Assembly (NCBI RefSeq): GCF_003176895.1
Contig: NZ_QGTD01000004.1
Span: forward strand, 248,001 to 312,000
Direction: 5' to 3'
Origin: Gracilibacillus dipsosauri
GTDB taxonomy: Bacteria > Bacillota > Bacilli > Bacillales > Amphibacillaceae
Length of the DNA: 64,000 nucleotides
Below are positions 24,241-34,732 of the stretch, one piece after another (the stretch's first letter is position 1; each line of letters begins with the position of its first letter). A program made the position numbers and the translations under genes. The notes beneath the pieces are model-generated. The model did no database searches and was not told where the DNA came from. It was given only the letters and a program-made list of their open reading frames with translations.

Positions 24241-25953
24241 TTAAATAGTTATCAAAAACCGTTTATTCACAGGAGAAAGGACATTCACCCGACACTCTTG
24301 AATGTTCTCACTACTGTTCATGCTACCTAAAGACTTTTGCCAATGCTCATATGCTCCCAGCGAAATGGACATGCGATCATTGCCCTCACGGATATTTAGC
24401 TGACCATCCTTCCAGAGGTAGTTATTCTTATCAATTTCACTAACACCATCCGAACGAATCATTGCCTCCTGATTAAAAATAAAGACAACCTGTATAAAAA
24501 CATCCTCTAACGGATCAGTTTGTAAAGCTATCGTCCAATTATTTTCTTCCTTCAAGATATCTACACTTATTTGGAGGAATTGTGTATGGGTCGGTGGCCT
24601 TAATTGATGAGGAAGTAAGTACCATGTGCTTCTTTCCCCTTCCTGATTCGTGTACGAGCTTGGCAGTGGTCCTGTATAGCCCTTCTCTAAAGTAGTGGAT
24701 AACCGGTAACCACCTTCTATCCTATGAATAGCATCAAATTCAACCACACCTGGCGAAAAGCTTGTATAGATTTGTGTTCCTAATAATTTTGCCTTTCCAT
24801 TATACAAAGAAAAAATCGATGGATTCATTCCCATAATAGTTGCACTTCTATTTTGCTTTCGATATCTTACGGTTTGGGCACCGAATGATGGATGTATACT
24901 ACTATGGACTATTTTCGAATGGTGACCCACCTCATCCATTTTATCCAGGCTTTCCTTCACCGGATAATTCTCATTAATGAAAATCTCGTACTCCTTTGGT
25001 AGCTCTGCTTTCTCCACCTTCTCCTCTTGCAAAAAAGGAAACGACAAATACCCGAGCATGAGATGGTTATTGACAGGTCCTACTTCACTCAATCGATCTA
25101 ATGCTAATTCAGCCATCGCCATATATTGCGGGTTATCATCCTTGTATGCCATTAAATGATAGATTAAATGATATGGGGTTAGATCATATCGGTTCCCTAA
25201 ATCCTGTCTGCCAGAGTAATCTGTTACAACCTCTCCATCTGGATGCACAAGAAACTTCATCATATCAAGGTTTTCTCTAATATATTGGAATAATGCTGGT
25301 TTGCCCAACAATGATGCCGTGTGATATAGACATATATTACTGACAGAATTGTAGATTCCGTTACTGCGCTCTGTCCATTCCCCGTCTTTCGTTATATCCA
25401 TGCCTTCCTGTAGCCATTGCTCCGCCCTTTCCTTTAAGGCGGGGTCCTCGAAAATGGTGTAAAGATGGGAAAGCGCAGAGGTTAACACCCATCGATGGTT
25501 AGGCGTATGACAACCACCTGTTAACATTGCTGGGATCGTTCTTTTAAGAAATAAGTTTACTTTTTCAGCCAATCTAGAACCATCTTTTTGTAGTAACCAA
25601 TATATTTGGGCAAAACCTGTTATGATAAATGCCGTATCTGGTGGGGAATGGTAATTTGTCCAGCCTGGTGATATCGTCCCATCCTCGTGCTGCTGGGTTA
25701 ACATATAATCTAATGCCAATTCCATTCTCTCTGCTAGTTCATGGGAATGATAGTATTCAGCATCTGCATTCACATAGGAGCATACCCAACTTCCTATTAC
25801 ACTACACGTACCCGTATGACTAGGACTTGGAATCCCAGTAGCTTGATTCGTAATTCCGCCAAAGTATTTACTATTTTTATCCATCACTTGATGTTCTAAT
25901 TGACTTTCCGTTATGTCATCATTTTTCTCGACTATTTGGTGATACCATTTCAT
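24241..25953 (-). CDS. Putative (alpha/alpha)-toroid glycan lyase or hydrolase
   Basis: A 570-aa cytoplasmic protein. The N-terminal 330 residues alternate helices in toroid style and contain conserved-looking segments PSPSHTGTCSVIGSW, SPGWTNYHSPPDTAFI, GGCHTPNHRWVLTSAL and VVTDYSGRQDLGNRYD, rich in His, Asp, Asn and Tyr as in polysaccharide lyases/heparinases and GH88/105-like enzymes. The C-terminal 230 residues look beta-rich. I cannot place the family. The ATG at 25953 follows GGGAGGT. It is the last gene of the sugar ABC operon, 28 nt after the permease, so it probably cleaves the imported substrate. Confidence 0.5.
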   Translation of the reverse strand: MKWYHQIVEKNDDITESQLEHQVMDKNSKYFGGITNQATGIPSPSHTGTCSVIGSWVCSYVNADAEYYHSHELAERMELALDYMLTQQHEDGTISPGWTNYHSPPDTAFIITGFAQIYWLLQKDGSRLAEKVNLFLKRTIPAMLTGGCHTPNHRWVLTSALSHLYTIFEDPALKERAEQWLQEGMDITKDGEWTERSNGIYNSVSNICLYHTASLLGKPALFQYIRENLDMMKFLVHPDGEVVTDYSGRQDLGNRYDLTPYHLIYHLMAYKDDNPQYMAMAELALDRLSEVGPVNNHLMLGYLSFPFLQEEKVEKAELPKEYEIFINENYPVKESLDKMDEVGHHSKIVHSSIHPSFGAQTVRYRKQNRSATIMGMNPSIFSLYNGKAKLLGTQIYTSFSPGVVEFDAIHRIEGGYRLSTTLEKGYTGPLPSSYTNQEGERSTWYLLPHQLRPPTHTQFLQISVDILKEENNWTIALQTDPLEDVFIQVVFIFNQEAMIRSDGVSEIDKNNYLWKDGQLNIREGNDRMSISLGAYEHWQKSLGSMNSSENIQECRVNVLSPVNKRFLITI

Positions 25954-25981
25954 TACCTTACCTCCCGCAGATATCCCTATT

Positions 25982-26815
25982 CTATCCTTTGAGTCCGGAT
26001 GTAGCGCCTGTATCCATGATATAACGCTGGAATACAATAAAAATGAGAATCATTGGAACAAGTGAGATGATAGAGGATGAAAGCAGTAGCACCCAATCAA
26101 TATTATCTGCTCCAATTAAGCTACGTAATGCGATTTGTACCGTATATTTATTAGGGTCACTTAGTACAATGAGTGGCCAAATATAATCATTCCATCGCCA
26201 TTGAAACGAGAATATCGCTAATGTGATCACGACAGGCTTTGCGATTGGTAGCATTAATCCGAAAAAGATTCTACCCTCATTCGCTCCATCAATCCTTGCT
26301 GATTCGATTAAATCATTTGGTACTGTCATGAAGTACTGCCGAAACATGAATATACCTGTCGCCGTATTGATCGAAGGAATAATTAACCCAGATAAGCTAT
26401 CATATAGACCGAGATCTAGGATAACAGAGAAGGTAGGAGTCATGATAACCTCTGTTGGTAGCATCGTTGTCGCGAGCATACAGATCAAAAAGACATTTAA
26501 CCACTTATAATGGTATTTCGCTAAGGCATATCCACACGTTGCACTTGCAATGACCGTTAATACAGTGGTAATAATCGCTACGACTAAGGTGTTCCAAAAA
26601 TATTTAATAAACTCCATCGTAGACCATGAATATACAAAACCATCAACGGTTGGATTTTCCGGAATAATAGATAGAGGATACGAAAACAATTCACTTCCTG
26701 GTTTTAGGGAACTTAATAGTAGCCAAAGAATAGGGAAAAGGTACATTAAAGCAACGATAAACAGTGCCGTAGTCAACATGACGGTAGAAAATCTATCGGT
26801 TAATTTACTATTCAT
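25982..26815 (-). CDS. CUT1 sugar ABC permease (MalG-like)
   Basis: A 277-aa inner-membrane permease with six helices. The EAA loop that contacts the ATPase is ESARIDGANEGRIFFGLMLP (about 185-204), and the protein ends with the family tail, here DTGATSGLKG. Pairs with the MalF-like permease encoded just upstream, whose gene overlaps by 8 nt. No ATPase gene is in this operon, so a shared MsmX/MsmK-type ATPase is expected elsewhere. Confidence 0.92.
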   Translation of the reverse strand: MNSKLTDRFSTVMLTTALFIVALMYLFPILWLLLSSLKPGSELFSYPLSIIPENPTVDGFVYSWSTMEFIKYFWNTLVVAIITTVLTVIASATCGYALAKYHYKWLNVFLICMLATTMLPTEVIMTPTFSVILDLGLYDSLSGLIIPSINTATGIFMFRQYFMTVPNDLIESARIDGANEGRIFFGLMLPIAKPVVITLAIFSFQWRWNDYIWPLIVLSDPNKYTVQIALRSLIGADNIDWVLLLSSSIISLVPMILIFIVFQRYIMDTGATSGLKG

Positions 26816-27677
26816 CTACCCTTCCCCCTTTCGCAAATTTAAATTGGATTAATGAGAAAACTAACAGGATCACAAATAACACCATCGATGCGGCACTTGC
26901 ATATCCTACCCTCATTTGGTCAAAGCCTGTTTCATAGATATATTGCACAATAAACGTCGTGTCCGTTCCTGGTCCGCCATTTGTTAAGGATTGAACCATC
27001 GGGAACTCCTTCATCAAATTAAAGACAGCTAATAAAATGACTAAGAAAGAGGTTGATCGAATGGAAGGAAGCGTAATATGCCAGAATTTTTGCCATCCTG
27101 AACCCCCATCCACATCTGCCGCTTCATATAACGATTGAGGGATACTAATAATCGCCCCTATAAATATCAGCATATTAAAAGCGGTACCTCCCCATGCCGT
27201 TGCAAATAAAACAACGATGAAGGCAAAATTACCATTGGATGACCACGGAACCGGGTCTCCGCCAATCAATTGAATGATAAAATTAACAAAACCAAAGCTC
27301 TCCCCAAACATCCATCTCCAAAGCACCCCTACGACAATCGGAGAAACTAACCATGGAAAGAAGAAAATAATCTTAGCGACATTTTTACCCTTCGTATGCT
27401 TGCTTGTAAGCATCACCGATACAAATAAGGAGGTGACATAGACTAACGGAACACCTAATGCCGTGTAGATAAATGTTCTTGATAAAGCCTTATAAAAGCT
27501 AGAATCTTGAAATAGATTGATATAATTATCCAACCCGATAAATGTGGCTACATTCCCGTTGTATTCGGTTAAAGAATAATAGACGCCTAAAATAGCTGGC
27601 CATGCAAAAAAGATTAAAAACAACACGAGGTTTGCAGCGATAAATAAAAACGCCCATTTTTTATTCGTATCCTTCAT
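26808..27677 (-). CDS. CUT1 sugar ABC permease (MalF-like)
   Basis: A 289-aa six-helix permease. It starts KKWAFLFIAANLVLFLIFF and has the EAA loop in YEAADVDGGSGWQKFWHITL (about 190-209), together with FNLMKEFPMVQSLTNGGPG, a typical MalF-type segment. Forms the membrane channel with the MalG-like partner. A long hairpin separates it from the binding-protein gene and may lower its expression relative to that gene. Confidence 0.92.
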   Translation of the reverse strand: MKDTNKKWAFLFIAANLVLFLIFFAWPAILGVYYSLTEYNGNVATFIGLDNYINLFQDSSFYKALSRTFIYTALGVPLVYVTSLFVSVMLTSKHTKGKNVAKIIFFFPWLVSPIVVGVLWRWMFGESFGFVNFIIQLIGGDPVPWSSNGNFAFIVVLFATAWGGTAFNMLIFIGAIISIPQSLYEAADVDGGSGWQKFWHITLPSIRSTSFLVILLAVFNLMKEFPMVQSLTNGGPGTDTTFIVQYIYETGFDQMRVGYASAASMVLFVILLVFSLIQFKFAKGGRVDE

Positions 27678-27703
27678 GGAGTTCGCCCCCCTTTCGTACT
27701 TGT

Positions 27704-27742
27704 GAAGGAATAACGACCATCTACAATGGTCGCTATTCCTTC
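27704..27742 (-). other. Intercistronic hairpin between binding protein and permease genes
   Basis: GAAGGAATAACGACCAT (27704-27720) pairs with ATGGTCGCTATTCCTTC (27726-27742), 17 bp with one mismatch and a 5-nt loop. No T-run follows on the minus strand, so it more likely blocks 3' decay of the binding-protein message than terminates it. Confidence 0.6.
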
Positions 27743-27744
27743 GA

Positions 27745-28995
27745 TCACTCTACATAAGCATCTGTCATTTGGTTTTTTACATTTTCTATCGCCTCATCTA
27801 GGCTCTGTTCACCATTTAATGTGGTAATCATTTCTTCTGCTAGAACACTACCTAGGCTTCTTTGTGATACCAATTGTTTTTTCACTAATTCATTCCGTTG
27901 CTGACTTGCAATCGGATCAGATGCCGCAATCTCTTTTTGATAGATTTCATAGGCTTCTGGAGCTAATTCATAATCCACTTCTGCATCCTCTGTTACAGGT
28001 AAGTAACCACCATATGTCGCTAACTGTTCATAGTTTTCCTTTTGATATAACCAATCAATAAATTCTTTTGCTTGCTCTTCTTGACCAGATCCTTCAAACC
28101 CAACTAAATAGTTACCACCTAGGTTGGTAGCCCTTACATCTTCGTACGGCATATAAACGGATTCCCATTCAAAATCTTTAATATTCGATGCAAAGTCCGT
28201 GATTTGCCAAGAGCCTGACATATATGCGGCTACTCGACCACTCTTGAACATGGACGACGCATCTTCGCCTGCTGTCCAAACCGCTTTCGGCATGATCGTA
28301 TTATCATTCCAATCGATAAATCTTTTTAGTGCATCCTTTGTTTCATCATTTGTGGTATATTCATCACCCTCTTGATAAAACCCTTTACTTCCATGCTGGT
28401 ATAAAAAGGCATTTAATCGATGCTCGGAATTATCCATTACCATGCCATATTGGGCATCGGTGGCTTCCACGACGGAATGAATTGCATCAATAAATTCTTC
28501 CCATGTCCAAATCTCTTCTTCTGTTGTTGGATAAGCTACTCCCGCTTCTTCAAACAATGACTTATTAATAAACATCCCAACAGCAGTAAGATCTAATGGT
28601 GGTGCGACTAATTGATCGTCAACCGAAATTCCCATATCGACCATGACATTATTTTTCTCTGCAATCTCTGTTAAATCCATGAGCTTTCCTTGCCAGGCAG
28701 GGTTAAATCCTGTCACACGAGCAAGTGCTGGAGGTTCTTCTGCACGCATCATATTCGTAATCTTCGTGACCATATCATCATAAGGAACATCTACTACTTC
28801 AATTTCTACTCCTGTTTCTTCTGTATACTTCTCGGACATTTTTGTTAAGGCAGAGCCTTCTACCGTATCGCCTGAAACATAAAATTGCATTTTGTCACTT
28901 GATTCTGACCCACCATCACCACTAGATCCTGACTCTGAACAGGCTGCCAAAAAAGTCGTTAGGAATACGATGACCAATAAAAATGCTCTCTTCAC
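27745..28995 (-). CDS. Extracellular sugar-binding lipoprotein (CUT1)
   Basis: A 416-aa SBP_bac_1 lipoprotein. Signal peptide with lipobox LAAC (Cys at about residue 19), a Ser/Gly-rich linker, then KMQFYVSGDTVEGSALTKM and YNPAWQGKLMDLTE-like sequence (GFNPAWQGKLMDLTEIAE) and the hinge segment VAAYMSGSWQITDF. It captures the sugar for the two permeases. The start is GTG, with GGAGAGG 6 nt upstream. A repressor-type site AGTTAAGCGCTTT lies in its promoter region and another just after the lacI gene. Confidence 0.9.
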   Translation of the reverse strand: MKRAFLLVIVFLTTFLAACSESGSSGDGGSESSDKMQFYVSGDTVEGSALTKMSEKYTEETGVEIEVVDVPYDDMVTKITNMMRAEEPPALARVTGFNPAWQGKLMDLTEIAEKNNVMVDMGISVDDQLVAPPLDLTAVGMFINKSLFEEAGVAYPTTEEEIWTWEEFIDAIHSVVEATDAQYGMVMDNSEHRLNAFLYQHGSKGFYQEGDEYTTNDETKDALKRFIDWNDNTIMPKAVWTAGEDASSMFKSGRVAAYMSGSWQITDFASNIKDFEWESVYMPYEDVRATNLGGNYLVGFEGSGQEEQAKEFIDWLYQKENYEQLATYGGYLPVTEDAEVDYELAPEAYEIYQKEIAASDPIASQQRNELVKKQLVSQRSLGSVLAEEMITTLNGEQSLDEAIENVKNQMTDAYVE

Positions 28996-29085
28996 ACATA
29001 ACCTCTCCTTTTTAAAAATCGTTTAATTGTAAGGGCTTTCCTTATCGTGTAAAAAAATAGTACTTTTCCCTAATAACCTTGTTTT

Positions 29086-29098
29086 AGTTAAGCGCTTT
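29086..29098 (-). promoter_or_regulatory. AAAGCGCTTAACT operator, ABC operon (1)
   Basis: AGTTAAGCGCTTT on the plus strand; identical to the site before iolG at 38550. Palindromic core AAGCGCTT, as expected for LacI or CcpA. Confidence 0.6.
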
Positions 29099-29259
29099 CT
29101 TAAATTGTATTGTAACAACTATGATAGAATAATACAAGAGTTTTTTTATTTTTTTCCTTAAAAGCTTGCTAATATTGGGTTTCTAATCTATCATCTATGC
29201 TATAACAGAAAAAAGAACAATGCCATTCACATTGTTCTTCTAACTTATCTAGCATATTA

Positions 29260-29272
29260 AGTTAAGCGTTTA
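29260..29272 (-). promoter_or_regulatory. AAAGCGCTTAACT-type operator, ABC operon (2)
   Basis: AGTTAAGCGTTTA, a two-base variant, between the lacI stop and the binding-protein gene. Confidence 0.5.
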
Positions 29273-29280
29273 ATCTAAAT

Positions 29281-30288
29281 TTATCCATTTTTATGCGGTT
29301 TCCCTGTAGTATCTCTTGCAATTAATGTTGGCTTAAACAAAATCCGCTCTGCGTTCTTTTCGCCATGTTGAATATGATCGACAATCACATCCACCACCTT
29401 TTTTCCCATCTCCTTGATCGGCTGGGCAACAGTTGTTAGGGAAGGAACAGTTGTCGTTGCAAGAATTGTATTATCGAAACCAACAATGGAAAGATCCTCT
29501 GGTATGTTCAAGCCATGCTCTCTAGCCCCTTGAATGACACCAATCGCTATTAAATCATTACAAGCAAACACAGCCGTAGGACGCTTTTTTTTCTGAAAAA
29601 TTTCCTGGAAGCATTGCTTGCCATTCTCCATCGAGGCGACTGTTTCCATTACGAGCTCTTCTTTATAGGAAAAGCCATAAGTCTCATAGGCCTCTCTAAA
29701 CCCGTACAACCTCATTTTACTGCTTAGCCTTGGTTCGGTAATAATGACAATATTCTCATGACCTAATGACAGTAAATGAGAGGTAGCTTCATAGCCACCA
29801 GTGAAATCATCGACAGATATCGAGGTAACTCCTAATGTACCTGAATTTTGCGTTAACATCACCATTGGAATTCCTGCACTCTTGATACCCTCTAATAGCT
29901 TTTTTTCACGAAAGGAGGAGGCGATGATAAATCCGTCTACCTGTTTTCTTCGTAGCAATTCTAAATATTTTTTTTCTTTTTCTTCATCCTCATCCGTACT
30001 GCACATGATCACACTCATACCTTGTTCATGTGCACTGTCTTCTATGGTCCTCGCCATTTCCGAGAAGAAAGGGTTTGATATATCTGGTACTAATAAACCG
30101 AGTGTTTGTGTCTTCTTTCCCGTTAAAGCAGAAGCCATCACACTCGGATAATAATTCAGTTCCTCCATTACCCTCATGACCTTTTGCCTTGTGGATTCTC
30201 GCATATTACCCGTATTATTAATTACCTTCGATACTGTTGCGATAGAAACGCCTGCTTTTTCGGCCACATCATAAATGGTAACCTTCAA
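29281..30288 (-). CDS. LacI-family transcriptional regulator
   Basis: A 335-aa repressor with the N-terminal helix-turn-helix and hinge (TIYDVAEKAGVSIATVSKVI, residues 3-22; then MRVMEELNYYPSVMASAL) and a periplasmic-binding-protein-like ligand domain (TLGLLVPDISNPFFSEMART onward). The start is a TTG, with GGTGAG upstream. It sits between the iol genes and the sugar ABC genes, and the LacI-like sites at both sides suggest it controls the whole block in place of the DeoR-type IolR of Bacillus subtilis. Effector unknown. Confidence 0.9.
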   Translation of the reverse strand: MKVTIYDVAEKAGVSIATVSKVINNTGNMRESTRQKVMRVMEELNYYPSVMASALTGKKTQTLGLLVPDISNPFFSEMARTIEDSAHEQGMSVIMCSTDEDEEKEKKYLELLRRKQVDGFIIASSFREKKLLEGIKSAGIPMVMLTQNSGTLGVTSISVDDFTGGYEATSHLLSLGHENIVIITEPRLSSKMRLYGFREAYETYGFSYKEELVMETVASMENGKQCFQEIFQKKKRPTAVFACNDLIAIGVIQGAREHGLNIPEDLSIVGFDNTILATTTVPSLTTVAQPIKEMGKKVVDVIVDHIQHGEKNAERILFKPTLIARDTTGKPHKNG

Positions 30289-30326
30289 TCATCTCACCAA
30301 CTTCTATTAACCTATGACTTAAATAA

Positions 30327-30376
30327 AATTACAATATTATCTTATCATATTTGATCGACAAAATAATATTGTAATT
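30327..30376. promoter_or_regulatory. Perfect 14-bp inverted repeat upstream of lacI
   Basis: AATTACAATATTAT (30327-30340) and ATAATATTGTAATT (30363-30376), spaced by 22 nt, in the 110-nt gap between iolE and lacI. Operator, loop or weak terminator cannot be told apart. Confidence 0.45.
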
Positions 30377-30398
30377 ATAGTTCAAACTATTTATCGTT

Positions 30399-31295
30399 TT
30401 AAATACCTGCTTTATCTCGTATATAATTTCTTGCAATTAGAGCATATTGAAGTGGATTTGCCTTGATAGGATCTTGTTCTGCCTCCACTAAGAGCCAGCC
30501 TTTATAGCTCGATTTTGCTAATATCTCAAATGCTGGTAGAAAATCATAGGCACCATCTCCTGGAACGGTAAATACGCCTTGCTTCACTGCTTGTAAAAAG
30601 CTTTGCTGTCCATTTCGAACCTGTTTGGCAATATCGGCTCTTACGTCCTTTAAATGGACATGCTTAATACGGTCAAGATACTTTTTTAGAATATAGAGCG
30701 GATCGTCACCAGAGAAATAGAGATGACCAGTATCAAATAATAGATAGACTAGATTCTCATCTGTGAGATTCATTAGCTGATCTATTTCGTCTGCCGTCTG
30801 TACACCTGTCCCCATATGATGATGATAGACCAAATTCAATCCTTTTTGCTGTGCTAGCTCTCCTAATCGATTTAACCCTTGTGCTAGTGTCTGCCATTCT
30901 TGATCGCTGAATTTTGGCTTCTTTTCAAACAACGGAGTATCCATCTCCCCTTGAATGCTTTTACCCTGCTCCGATACCACGATCACCTCAGCTCCCATGG
31001 CATGGAGGAAATCCCGATGCTGAATAAAGGCCGCTTCCGTCTCCTCATATGGCTTTGTCGTTAAATAGGCACTAAACCAGGCACTAGCAATCTGAAGTCC
31101 CCTCAGCTGCAATGCCTGCTTTAGCTCATCGATATTCCTCGGATATTTATTGCCTATCTCTGTACCAGTAAAGCCTGCTAATGCCATTTCACTAATACAT
31201 TGCTCAAATGGGATGTCCCCACCTAATTCTGGCATATCATCATTGGTCCAGCCAATCGGTGCAATCCCTAATTGGATATCTTCTTTACGAAACAT
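30399..31295 (-). CDS. iolE: Myo-inosose-2 dehydratase
   Basis: A 298-aa TIM-barrel enzyme of the xylose-isomerase-like group that dehydrates 2-keto-myo-inositol, the second step of inositol breakdown. Recognisable by the opening LGIAPIGWTNDDMPELGGD and by the metal-site segments VYHHHMGTGV, LLFDTGHLYFSG, VHLKDVR and VEAEQDP. Length is normal. It is the last of seven iol genes on the minus strand (G-B-C-J-A-D-E), 11 nt after iolD, with GGGGGGAG as ribosome site. Confidence 0.95.
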   Translation of the reverse strand: MFRKEDIQLGIAPIGWTNDDMPELGGDIPFEQCISEMALAGFTGTEIGNKYPRNIDELKQALQLRGLQIASAWFSAYLTTKPYEETEAAFIQHRDFLHAMGAEVIVVSEQGKSIQGEMDTPLFEKKPKFSDQEWQTLAQGLNRLGELAQQKGLNLVYHHHMGTGVQTADEIDQLMNLTDENLVYLLFDTGHLYFSGDDPLYILKKYLDRIKHVHLKDVRADIAKQVRNGQQSFLQAVKQGVFTVPGDGAYDFLPAFEILAKSSYKGWLLVEAEQDPIKANPLQYALIARNYIRDKAGI

Positions 31296-31306
31296 CTTCT
31301 CCCCCC

Positions 31307-33229
31307 TTAATATTTTCTTGCAGCTGCTAGATTCACTTGCCGTTCTTTTGCTGCTTGCTCAATCACTGGTTTTTTAGCCACTTCCGCCACACCTACATTC
31401 CACCAAGCATCATATCCATGTGTCATTGTCTTTGGTAAAACCTTTATATCTATCAAGGTGGAAATAGATTGATGTTTCGCATCCTCTAATGCTTCGACTA
31501 GCTCCTGGGCATTTGTTGCCGTATAGGTTTTCACCCCATATGCAGCCGCACTTTGGGCATAAGAAATCGCCATGATTTCGCCTGTCAGCTGCTTTGTTTG
31601 ATGATCCCTCTTGCGAAACTCTGTGCCAAAGCTACCCATTCCATGATCCATTTGTAAATTATTAATACAGCCAAATCCTGCATTATCAAACAGTAGTACA
31701 TTGATTTTCTGCCCTTCTTGAACACTTGTAATTAATTCAGAATGGAGCATTAAATAGCTACCATCCCCCACCATTGCATATACCTCCTGGTCAGGGGAAG
31801 CCAATTTTACTCCTAATGATCCGGAAATTTCATAACCCATACAGGAATAGCCATATTCTAGATGATACGTATTTGGCTTACGGTTGATCCACATTCGTTG
31901 AAGGTCCCCTGGAAGACTACCTGATGAACCAACAATAATTGCATCATCGGCAATATGCTGTTGAATAACCCCAATTGCCTGTGTCTGGGTAAGTGACGTA
32001 TTTAAAGCCTTTTCGTATTCCGCTAATTCCTCGTCCAGATGTCCCTCCACCTCTGGCTTCAAGCCCTTCACATATTGAATCGATGATAAGCGCTCGACTT
32101 CCTGCTGCCATGCTCGTTTTATTTTGCTAATTTCGTCACTGTATTCTGTTTGGTATTGACGATGGGCTAGTTGCTGATCAAGCTGTTCAATAGCCACTTT
32201 TGCATCCGCTACTAATGGGTGAGCATCTAATTTCGATGCATGATAGGCTGAATTATTGATCGTCACAAATTCGACGTCTTGATGCTGAAACAAGTGCTTG
32301 GAGGATGTCGTGAAATCTGTAAACCTTGTACCAATGCCGATGATGACGTCTGCTTCCTTCGCGATCTGATTAGCAGCAAAATTGCCCGTTACCCCGATAC
32401 CACCTAAATTCATTGGATGATCGCTAATCACCGCACTCTTACCTGCTTGTGTCTCCGCAAATGGGATCTGATATTTCTCGGTGAACTTGGCTAGCTCTTT
32501 CCCAGCATCACTATACCGAACACCGCCACCACAAATAATCAGCGGTTTTTTCTTGTTAGCGATTAATTCAACCACACGATCTAATGCACGATCATCCGGC
32601 TTTCTCTTATCAAAACGATGCACCCTTTTATCGAAAAAATACGCAGGAAAATCATAGGCTTCTGCTTGCACATCCTGTGGGATAGCGATCGTTACAGCAC
32701 CTGTGTCGGCTTGCCTTGTTAGTACCCTCATCGCTTGAATTAGTGCTGTCATTAGCTGTTCTGGTCTTGTGATTCGATCCCAATATTTACTCACTGGCTT
32801 AAAGGCATCATTTGTCGAGATCGTCGAATCGTGTGGTTGTTCAATCTGCTGTAGAACAGGGTCTGGCTGTCTAGAGGCAAATGTGTCCCCAGGAATTAAT
32901 AATATGGGAATATTGTTTGCCGTTGCGGTGGCCGCTGCTGTCACCATATTCGCAGATCCTGGGCCAACAGATGTCGTGCATGCCATTAGCTGCTGATGGC
33001 CCGTTTGCTTAGCAAAGGCGGCCGCAGCATGGGCCATCCCTTGCTCACTTCTCCCTTGATATACTTCTAAATCCCCACTATCTTCTTCCAACGCTTGACC
33101 AATCCCCAATACATTTCCATGTCCAAAAATAGTGAATATCCCTTTAAATAATTTTTGCTCATGGCCATCTATTTCGATATATTGCTGATTAAGAAACTTC
33201 ATTAGTGCTTGTGAAGTGGTTAATTTCAT
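31307..33229 (-). CDS. iolD: THcHDO hydrolase (diketo-inositol ring opening)
   Basis: A 640-aa thiamine-diphosphate enzyme that opens the ring of 3D-(3,5/4)-trihydroxycyclohexane-1,2-dione to 5-deoxy-glucuronate. The PYR domain has [19 protein letters not shown] with the catalytic Glu-type region and [18 protein letters not shown]; the C-terminal PP domain carries the ThDP/Mg motif [20 protein letters not shown]. Inositol-specific end ([14 protein letters not shown]). Central to the iol operon; 36 nt after iolA. Confidence 0.95.
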   Translation of the reverse strand: MKLTTSQALMKFLNQQYIEIDGHEQKLFKGIFTIFGHGNVLGIGQALEEDSGDLEVYQGRSEQGMAHAAAAFAKQTGHQQLMACTTSVGPGSANMVTAAATATANNIPILLIPGDTFASRQPDPVLQQIEQPHDSTISTNDAFKPVSKYWDRITRPEQLMTALIQAMRVLTRQADTGAVTIAIPQDVQAEAYDFPAYFFDKRVHRFDKRKPDDRALDRVVELIANKKKPLIICGGGVRYSDAGKELAKFTEKYQIPFAETQAGKSAVISDHPMNLGGIGVTGNFAANQIAKEADVIIGIGTRFTDFTTSSKHLFQHQDVEFVTINNSAYHASKLDAHPLVADAKVAIEQLDQQLAHRQYQTEYSDEISKIKRAWQQEVERLSSIQYVKGLKPEVEGHLDEELAEYEKALNTSLTQTQAIGVIQQHIADDAIIVGSSGSLPGDLQRMWINRKPNTYHLEYGYSCMGYEISGSLGVKLASPDQEVYAMVGDGSYLMLHSELITSVQEGQKINVLLFDNAGFGCINNLQMDHGMGSFGTEFRKRDHQTKQLTGEIMAISYAQSAAAYGVKTYTATNAQELVEALEDAKHQSISTLIDIKVLPKTMTHGYDAWWNVGVAEVAKKPVIEQAAKERQVNLAAARKY

Positions 33230-33265
33230 CCGATCACCCCATTTGATTTAATCAGAAGACTATTT

Positions 33266-34711
33266 CTATACCCAGCGTGTGGTGACTACTTTCTTACGTG
33301 TGTAAAATTCTAATCCATCTTTTCCATTCGCATGCAAATCCCCATAAAAGGAATCCTTCCAGCCTGAGAAAGGAAAGAACGCCATCGGTGCAGGCACCCC
33401 GATATTGACCCCTAGCATACCAGCATCGATTTTTTCGCGAAATTCTCGAACCTTTCCACCATGATTGGTAAATAAACAGGCACCATTCGCAAATCTGGAT
33501 TGATTTGTAAGCTCGATCGCCTCCTCCAGATTCTTGACTCGTGCAATCGACAAGACTGGTGCAAAGATTTCATCCTGCCAAATTTTCATTTTACTCGTAA
33601 CCTGGTCAAAGATCGTCGGTCCAACAAAATACCCTTTCGCTTGACTCTTTTGGTCCGTTCTGCCATCACGGATCAATTGGGCCCCTTCTTCTAGTCCTGT
33701 TTCGATATATTGCAATGTCCGCTTTTTATGCTCGTCACGAATCACAGGTCCTAAGAAGACATTCTCGTCAAGCCCACTACCAATCGTAATTTCATTCGCC
33801 TTCTTCACTAATAAATCGATAAAGTCATCAGCAATCTCTTCTTCTACGGCCACTACAGAACACGCCATGCATCTCTCTCCAGCTGAACCAAAGGATGCAT
33901 TTAGAATTTGGGTTACTGCATTATCTAAATGGGCATCCTGTAAAACAATCGAATGATTTTTAGCTCCCGCTAGTGCTTGCACTCGTTTCAGATTCTGTGT
34001 CCCTCTTTTATAGACATATTCCGCTACAGGCTGTGATCCTACAAAGGAAATCGCCTTCACATCCTGATGATCCAATAAGCCATTTACGACATCATGCGCA
34101 CCATGCACAATATTTAACACCCCTTTTGGCAGTCCTGCTTCTGTAAACAGTTCAGCCAAACGATTGGCGAGGAGTGGTGTTTTTTCTGATGGCTTTAAAA
34201 TAAACGTATTTCCTGCTACAATCGCCAACGGAAACATCCAGCAAGGTACCATTCCAGGGAAATTAAATGGCGTAATTCCACCAACCACGCCGATCGGATA
34301 GCGATAAACGCCTGATTCTAGTCCTGTCGCAATCGATGGAAGCTGTGACCCCATCATTAAAGTAGGTGCACCGGAAGCAAATTCTACACATTCAATGGCA
34401 CGAAGCATTTCCCCATGTGCTTCCTTTAAATTTTTTCCATTCTCTGTTGTAATGATTTCCGCTAGCTCATCCCAATGCTCGACTAATAATTGCTGGTACT
34501 TAAACAGAATTCTCGCGCGTTTCGGTACAGCTACTTCCTTCCATGAGGCAAATGCTTCTTTGGCTGCATTCACCGCCCTATCTAGATCTTCCTTTGTCGA
34601 TAATGGGACACGTGCTAATTCTTCTCCTGTTGCGGGATTAAAGACAACCTCTTCTTGATGACTCTCTATATCGACCCATTCTCCACCAATAAAATTTTGT
34701 AATCTAGTCAT
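33266..34711 (-). CDS. iolA: Methylmalonate-semialdehyde dehydrogenase (acylating)
   Basis: A 481-aa CoA-acylating aldehyde dehydrogenase that turns malonic semialdehyde into acetyl-CoA and CO2, the last step of the pathway. Motifs: [16 protein letters not shown], the NAD loop [15 protein letters not shown], the general base region and the catalytic Cys in [10 protein letters not shown]-terminus [19 protein letters not shown]. The ATG at 34711 ([13 protein letters not shown]) aligns with the family start; the GTG at 34723 lies inside the purine-rich ribosome site. Follows iolJ. Confidence 0.95.
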   Translation of the reverse strand: MTRLQNFIGGEWVDIESHQEEVVFNPATGEELARVPLSTKEDLDRAVNAAKEAFASWKEVAVPKRARILFKYQQLLVEHWDELAEIITTENGKNLKEAHGEMLRAIECVEFASGAPTLMMGSQLPSIATGLESGVYRYPIGVVGGITPFNFPGMVPCWMFPLAIVAGNTFILKPSEKTPLLANRLAELFTEAGLPKGVLNIVHGAHDVVNGLLDHQDVKAISFVGSQPVAEYVYKRGTQNLKRVQALAGAKNHSIVLQDAHLDNAVTQILNASFGSAGERCMACSVVAVEEEIADDFIDLLVKKANEITIGSGLDENVFLGPVIRDEHKKRTLQYIETGLEEGAQLIRDGRTDQKSQAKGYFVGPTIFDQVTSKMKIWQDEIFAPVLSIARVKNLEEAIELTNQSRFANGACLFTNHGGKVREFREKIDAGMLGVNIGVPAPMAFFPFSGWKDSFYGDLHANGKDGLEFYTRKKVVTTRWV

Positions 34712-34732
34712 GGGACCCTTCACCCTTTCCTG

